The notes under the pieces were generated by a model. That model did not search any database, was not told where the DNA came from, and worked only from the letters and a program-made list of their open reading frames with translations. The position numbers were made by a program, and so were the translations under genes. DNA of 64,000 bases. Origin: CATQHD01 sp965243165. GTDB lineage: Bacteria > Actinomycetota > Acidimicrobiia > Spongiisociales > Spongiisociaceae. Position 1 is the first letter of the stretch. Each line of letters opens with the position of its first letter. The stretch is taken from assembly GCA_965243165.1 (NCBI GenBank), contig OZ251535.1, positions 496,001-560,000 of the forward strand. Direction: 5' to 3'. Positions 60,841-64,000 of the stretch are shown in pieces.

Positions 60841-61254
60841 GTGTCTGAAAAAGCCCTGGTGAGCAAAGACGCCCCCGAGCCGAGAGGCCCCTACCCGCAC
60901 CTGCGGACCGACGGCGGCCTGGTCTGGATAACCGGCCAGATCGGGCGGGATCCCGTCACCGGCGGCTTCGTGGACGGAGGCTTCGAGCCCGAGTTCCGCC
61001 AGGCCATCACCAACCTGGAGGCGATCCTGGCCGAGGTGGGCGCCTCGCTGACCGACGTGGTCCACACCTGCGTCCAGTTCGTGGAGGAGTCCGACCTCGA
61101 CGCCATGAACCGCATCTACGGCGAACGCTTCCCCGCCCCCCGCCCGGCCCGCACCAGCTTCGGCGCCGCCTTCCTCTGGAAGGGCGCCAAGGTCCAGATC
61201 GACGCCGTAGCCCGCCTCCCTGTAACTTCCGGGCCCGCCTCAGTTGTAAGCTGA
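60841..61254 (+). CDS. RidA/YjgF family protein
   Basis: A 137-residue protein of the Rid family, which hydrolyse reactive enamine/imine intermediates from PLP enzymes or detoxify them. Visible: ALVSKDAPEPRGPYPHLRTD at the N-terminus, VWITGQIGRDPVTGG, FRQAITNLEAILAEVGASL, DVVHTCVQFVEESD and PAPRPARTSFGAAFLWKGAK, with the substrate Arg in PARTSF. A strong AGAAGGAGG stands before the GTG start. It closes the catabolic gene series and fits removal of an imine produced there. Confidence 0.92.
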   Translation: MSEKALVSKDAPEPRGPYPHLRTDGGLVWITGQIGRDPVTGGFVDGGFEPEFRQAITNLEAILAEVGASLTDVVHTCVQFVEESDLDAMNRIYGERFPAPRPARTSFGAAFLWKGAKVQIDAVARLPVTSGPASVVS

Positions 61255-61320
61255 TCGTCCGTCGTCAGGTCGATTTGCGGGCTATGCTGAGATTATCCGC
61301 GCGATACGGAGGACACACCA

Positions 61321-62457
61321 ATGGCTGAAACTGCAGGGGACCAGGTAACAGCTTCGCTGGACGAGGTGATGGATGTACCAGTTGAGGACCTGCATTTTGA
61401 TAACAGCAACCCCCGGCTGTTCCTAGAAGACGATCTGTCGGACGAAACATTGGTGCATATTCTCTGGCGGGAGTTCGCTGTTGACGAAGTAGCGATGTCT
61501 ATCGCTAACAACGGGTTTTTTCGACACGAACCGCTGTTTGTTGCTCGTGAGAAGGGGCGACTAATAGTTGTAGAGGGAAATCGCCGCCTAGCCGCAGTCC
61601 GTTTGCTGGTTGATGGAGCTCTTCGAAAAAGAATAAAGGCGACCGACCTACCCCAGATCACAGAAGCGCGCAAAAGAGAGCTCAAAAGGCTCCCGGCGAT
61701 AATGTGTCAACGTGAGAATGTATGGCAATATGTCGGTTTCAAGCATGTCAACGGTCCCCAACCTTGGCAGTCATATGCTAAAGCACAGTATATCGCATGG
61801 GTGCATGACGAGGTCGGAGTTTCATTAGATGAGGTTGCTCGCACGATTGGCGATCGACATTGGACTGTACGTCGTCACTATCGCGGGCTTATGGTGCTAC
61901 GCCAAGCACAAAATATGGGGGTATTTGATTTGGAAGATAGATGGAAAAAGCATTTTTCATTTTCGCATCTATACACCGGCTTGGATTATCCAAACACTCG
62001 AGAATTTCTTGGGATTGACAACGAAACAAGTTACCAGCCTGATCCGGTACCTACAGGACATATTAAAAACTTGGGTGAACTATTCCTCTGGTTATATGGT
62101 CAGAAATCTACTGGTACGAGACCACTAGTACAGACCCAGAACCCCGATCTACGCCGACTGGATTCGGCGATTGGTAGCGGTGCTGGTCGCTTGGCTCTCC
62201 GGCGAGGTCTTTCCCTTGATACTGCTGTTGATTATAGTATTGGAGATGAAGAGCTATTCAAGGGACACCTTCTTGAAGCTCGTCGTTACCTTGAATATGC
62301 CCGTGGCAAACAATCGACCGGAGATCGGGGTGATCCTGGAACCCTTCGAACCGCGAACGAAATCCTTGATCTAGCGGAACGGCTTGTGATAGATATGGAA
62401 CAACATCGGAGAGAAGAGAGAGCAACACGTCGCAGTCGGCGTGCCGCAGTATCGTGA
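61321..62457 (+). CDS. ParB/Srx-like N-terminal domain protein, first gene of an R-M-like operon
   Basis: A 378-residue protein. The N-terminal part resembles ParB/Srx nuclease-like domains: VPVEDLHFDNSNPRLFLEDD, EVAMSIANNGFFRHEPLFVA and the central motif GRLIVVEGNRRLAAVRLLVD near residue 82. A helix-turn-helix-like segment SLDEVARTIGDRHWTVRRHY is near 175. The basic tail RRSRRAAVS could bind DNA. It overlaps the putative nuclease gene (GTGA). DNA here is less GC-rich than the catabolic operon. In similar loci such proteins accompany restriction-modification genes; the exact role is unknown. Confidence 0.8.
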   Translation: MAETAGDQVTASLDEVMDVPVEDLHFDNSNPRLFLEDDLSDETLVHILWREFAVDEVAMSIANNGFFRHEPLFVAREKGRLIVVEGNRRLAAVRLLVDGALRKRIKATDLPQITEARKRELKRLPAIMCQRENVWQYVGFKHVNGPQPWQSYAKAQYIAWVHDEVGVSLDEVARTIGDRHWTVRRHYRGLMVLRQAQNMGVFDLEDRWKKHFSFSHLYTGLDYPNTREFLGIDNETSYQPDPVPTGHIKNLGELFLWLYGQKSTGTRPLVQTQNPDLRRLDSAIGSGAGRLALRRGLSLDTAVDYSIGDEELFKGHLLEARRYLEYARGKQSTGDRGDPGTLRTANEILDLAERLVIDMEQHRREERATRRSRRAAVS

Positions 62458-63398
62458 ACTCCTTTCAAACACCTGTTGCCGCGGGCAGCCCAAGCGAGCT
62501 TGCTGATTGGATAGAGCTCAAGGCGATATATAGTGATGACCGTAATGCGAGTTTGCAAGATATAATAGCGGAACTTCGGCGTGATGGATCTACCAGTGTA
62601 TTGTCAGGTGAAGACCATATATCAACTGATCTTGGCGGTGAAGTTTCCGAACGAATTGCGAGCGATGCCTTCTCGGAAATCGAAGACCGGTTCTTAGCCG
62701 CTGGGTCAGGTTATCCTTTTACTCTATATAAACAGTATATTGAAGTAAAATCTTCTAGAAATATTGATAATTTTACCTACATTTTTTTGTTGCTTTTGAG
62801 CTACTTTGGCGTTGATGCTGGGAAGCCCGCTAGGATACGTCCGGAACGCGACTTTGAGGACATCAGTTTTGAAGCAGCTAAGAAATACTTAGGTGGTAAC
62901 CGGCATGATGGCTCATATTTGTTTGCCTTCCCAAGGAGAACAAAAGAAAAGGACTTCCCTTCAGCAGTTGATGAATTGACAAAGCTACTCCATGAGGGCA
63001 AAGGTGCCAACGATGTCTCAGTAGCCACACACAAGAAGGATGCTGGCTTGGATATAGTTGTTTGGCACGGATTCGCTGACCGAAATCCTGGTCAGCTCAT
63101 AGCGTTTGGTCAATGCACAACAAGCAAAGATTGGAGACGGAAGGTTAATGACTTGCCATCACCGATAGACTGGTGTAGGTTGTGGATGTTGGATACTCCT
63201 GCTGTTTTTCCAGTTCGTATGTTATTTTTTCCTCATCGGCCGGACAATGACCAATGGCGAGAGGCTTCTATTTTAGGTGGGATATTATTTGATAGATGTC
63301 GGATCGCTTATCATGCACCAGAAATTCCCGATCAGGTAGCTACTCGTTGCAAGAGGTGGATAAATGCTGTTTTAAAAGGAAATCTAAATGCACGTTGA
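62454..63398 (+). CDS. Probable restriction endonuclease-like protein (PD-(D/E)XK type)
   Basis: A 314-residue AT-rich gene product. A likely nuclease core is KKDAGLDIVVWHGFAD followed by GQLIAFGQCTTSKDWRRKV, which fits the variant D-x(n)-Q-x-x-x-S/K form of the PD-(D/E)XK superfamily, with the preceding GEVSERIASDAFSEIE helix supplying a Glu. The assignment is an inference from motif spacing and position between a ParB-like gene and an adenine methylase. Start GTG overlaps the upstream stop, and the end overlaps the methylase gene by 11 bases, showing one operon. Confidence 0.6.
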   Translation: MNSFQTPVAAGSPSELADWIELKAIYSDDRNASLQDIIAELRRDGSTSVLSGEDHISTDLGGEVSERIASDAFSEIEDRFLAAGSGYPFTLYKQYIEVKSSRNIDNFTYIFLLLLSYFGVDAGKPARIRPERDFEDISFEAAKKYLGGNRHDGSYLFAFPRRTKEKDFPSAVDELTKLLHEGKGANDVSVATHKKDAGLDIVVWHGFADRNPGQLIAFGQCTTSKDWRRKVNDLPSPIDWCRLWMLDTPAVFPVRMLFFPHRPDNDQWREASILGGILFDRCRIAYHAPEIPDQVATRCKRWINAVLKGNLNAR

Positions 63399-64000
63399 TG
63401 AGCTACCGTTTCCGGTTTCACGGATTCCGGCTGCCAACGTCTCCTCAATAGAACAGCGTAGCCCTTTACGTTACCCAGGGGGAAAGACGTGGTTGATACC
63501 ACACATACAGCGCTGGTTGCGTTCAATGTCTTATCCTCAGGAGTTGATCGAACCATTCTGCGGTGGTGGTATTGTGTCGTTGACCGCCGCCGCGGAGAAC
63601 TTGGTAGGGAAATGCCTGATGGCAGACATTGATCCGGATGTAGCAGCATTTTGGCAGGCAGCGTTGAGCTATGGGGAGAAGTTGCGCGAACGGATCGCAG
63701 ACTTTGACTTATCTCGGGACAGTGTTGTTGCTCTGGAAGCCAGTCGCCATGCTGACGATGTCGTATATAATGGATTTAGAACCCTTGTGTTGAATCGGAC
63801 CCGGCGTGGTGGAATTCTCACTCCGGGTGCCTCATTTATCCGTTCTGGGGAAAACGGCAAGGGCATAGCTTCCCGGTGGTATCCACAGACCCTGATTGCT
63901 CGACTAGAAGAGATTGAAAAATACGCCCGTGCCCGAAAGGTCACCTTCCATGAATGGGATGGAATACGTCTGCTAGAGGAAAGATTGGGTACCAAAAACA
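63388..64000 (+). CDS. D12-class N6-adenine DNA methyltransferase, partial
   Basis: From the ATG at 63388 at least 204 codons are open to the right edge. The protein starts MHVDELPFPVSRIPAANVSS, then has the D12/Dam-class SAM motif PLRYPGGKTWLIPHIQRW near residue 26, LIEPFCGGGIVSLTAA near 52, LMADIDPDVAAFWQAAL near 76 and the family-typical FRTLVLNRTRRGGILTPGAS near 130. The catalytic DPPY motif would lie beyond the window. It would protect host DNA by adenine methylation from the nuclease encoded just upstream. Confidence 0.9.
   Translation, partial: MHVDELPFPVSRIPAANVSSIEQRSPLRYPGGKTWLIPHIQRWLRSMSYPQELIEPFCGGGIVSLTAAAENLVGKCLMADIDPDVAAFWQAALSYGEKLRERIADFDLSRDSVVALEASRHADDVVYNGFRTLVLNRTRRGGILTPGASFIRSGENGKGIASRWYPQTLIARLEEIEKYARARKVTFHEWDGIRLLEERLGTKN

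Overview
The window is a GC-rich bacterial chromosome segment with short intergenic gaps, many ATGA/GTGA start-stop overlaps and frequent GTG/TTG starts. An F420-type luciferase-like oxidoreductase, a short cis-prenyltransferase, FitA/VapB and DUF433 antitoxins and GC-rich codon use suggest Actinomycetota, perhaps an Acidimicrobiia-like lineage (inference only; no rRNA or tRNA gene is visible). The sequence is an alternation of ordinary housekeeping/catabolic genes and accessory islands, several clearly lower in GC.

Left part (1-12.1 kb): the start of a probable Eco57I-like restriction-modification protein (cut by the window edge), a fold-III PLP D-amino-acid dehydratase/aldolase, a 1.2 kb repeat-rich non-coding stretch, an orphan FitA-type antitoxin, endonuclease IV, an orotate phosphoribosyltransferase fused to a membrane/PH-like domain, a small Cys-rich protein, a broken coiled-coil gene interrupted by an AT-rich island, a DUF4377-like lipoprotein, a cis-prenyltransferase, an amidase and an AlbA_2/Schlafen-like ATP-binding protein.

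Centre (13.3-26 kb): the most unusual locus, a tightly coupled operon of a small membrane protein, a secreted/membrane-anchored von Willebrand factor A protein with an internal duplication, a very large tubulin/FtsZ-like GTPase, a large polytopic membrane protein, a short repeat-containing ORF and two membrane-anchored trypsin-like proteases. It is bracketed at a distance by two copies of the same non-coding repeat family (about 2.2-3.2 kb and 26.0-27.1 kb). Its architecture (surface sensor, cytoskeletal GTPase, membrane platform, extracytoplasmic proteases) suggests one machine, possibly a stress or conflict system.

Right of this (27.2-36.6 kb) is a second accessory island: a DUF433 antitoxin without its toxin; a duplicated two-gene module (unknown protein + OLD/RecF-like ABC ATPase) headed by a sigma-like regulator and a small basic protein; and an AT-rich DUF262/DUF1524 (GmrSD-like) nuclease. 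Then come a threonine-synthase-like enzyme, ClpB, a DuOB/DUF488/DUF488 cluster, an MBL-fold hydrolase, PanB and a DMT-like transporter.

From 46.3 to 61.3 kb runs a single-strand catabolic gene series: HyuA, an Asp/Glu/hydantoin-racemase-like protein, a five-gene peptide/nickel-type ABC importer, HyuB, an amidohydrolase, an M24 peptidase, an SDR, an LLM oxidoreductase and a RidA protein, which together look like uptake and degradation of a cyclic amide or modified amino acid/peptide. The right edge (61.3-64 kb) is an AT-richer restriction-modification-like operon: ParB-like protein, probable PD-(D/E)XK nuclease and a D12-class adenine methylase (cut by the window edge). No tRNA, rRNA or CRISPR array was found.
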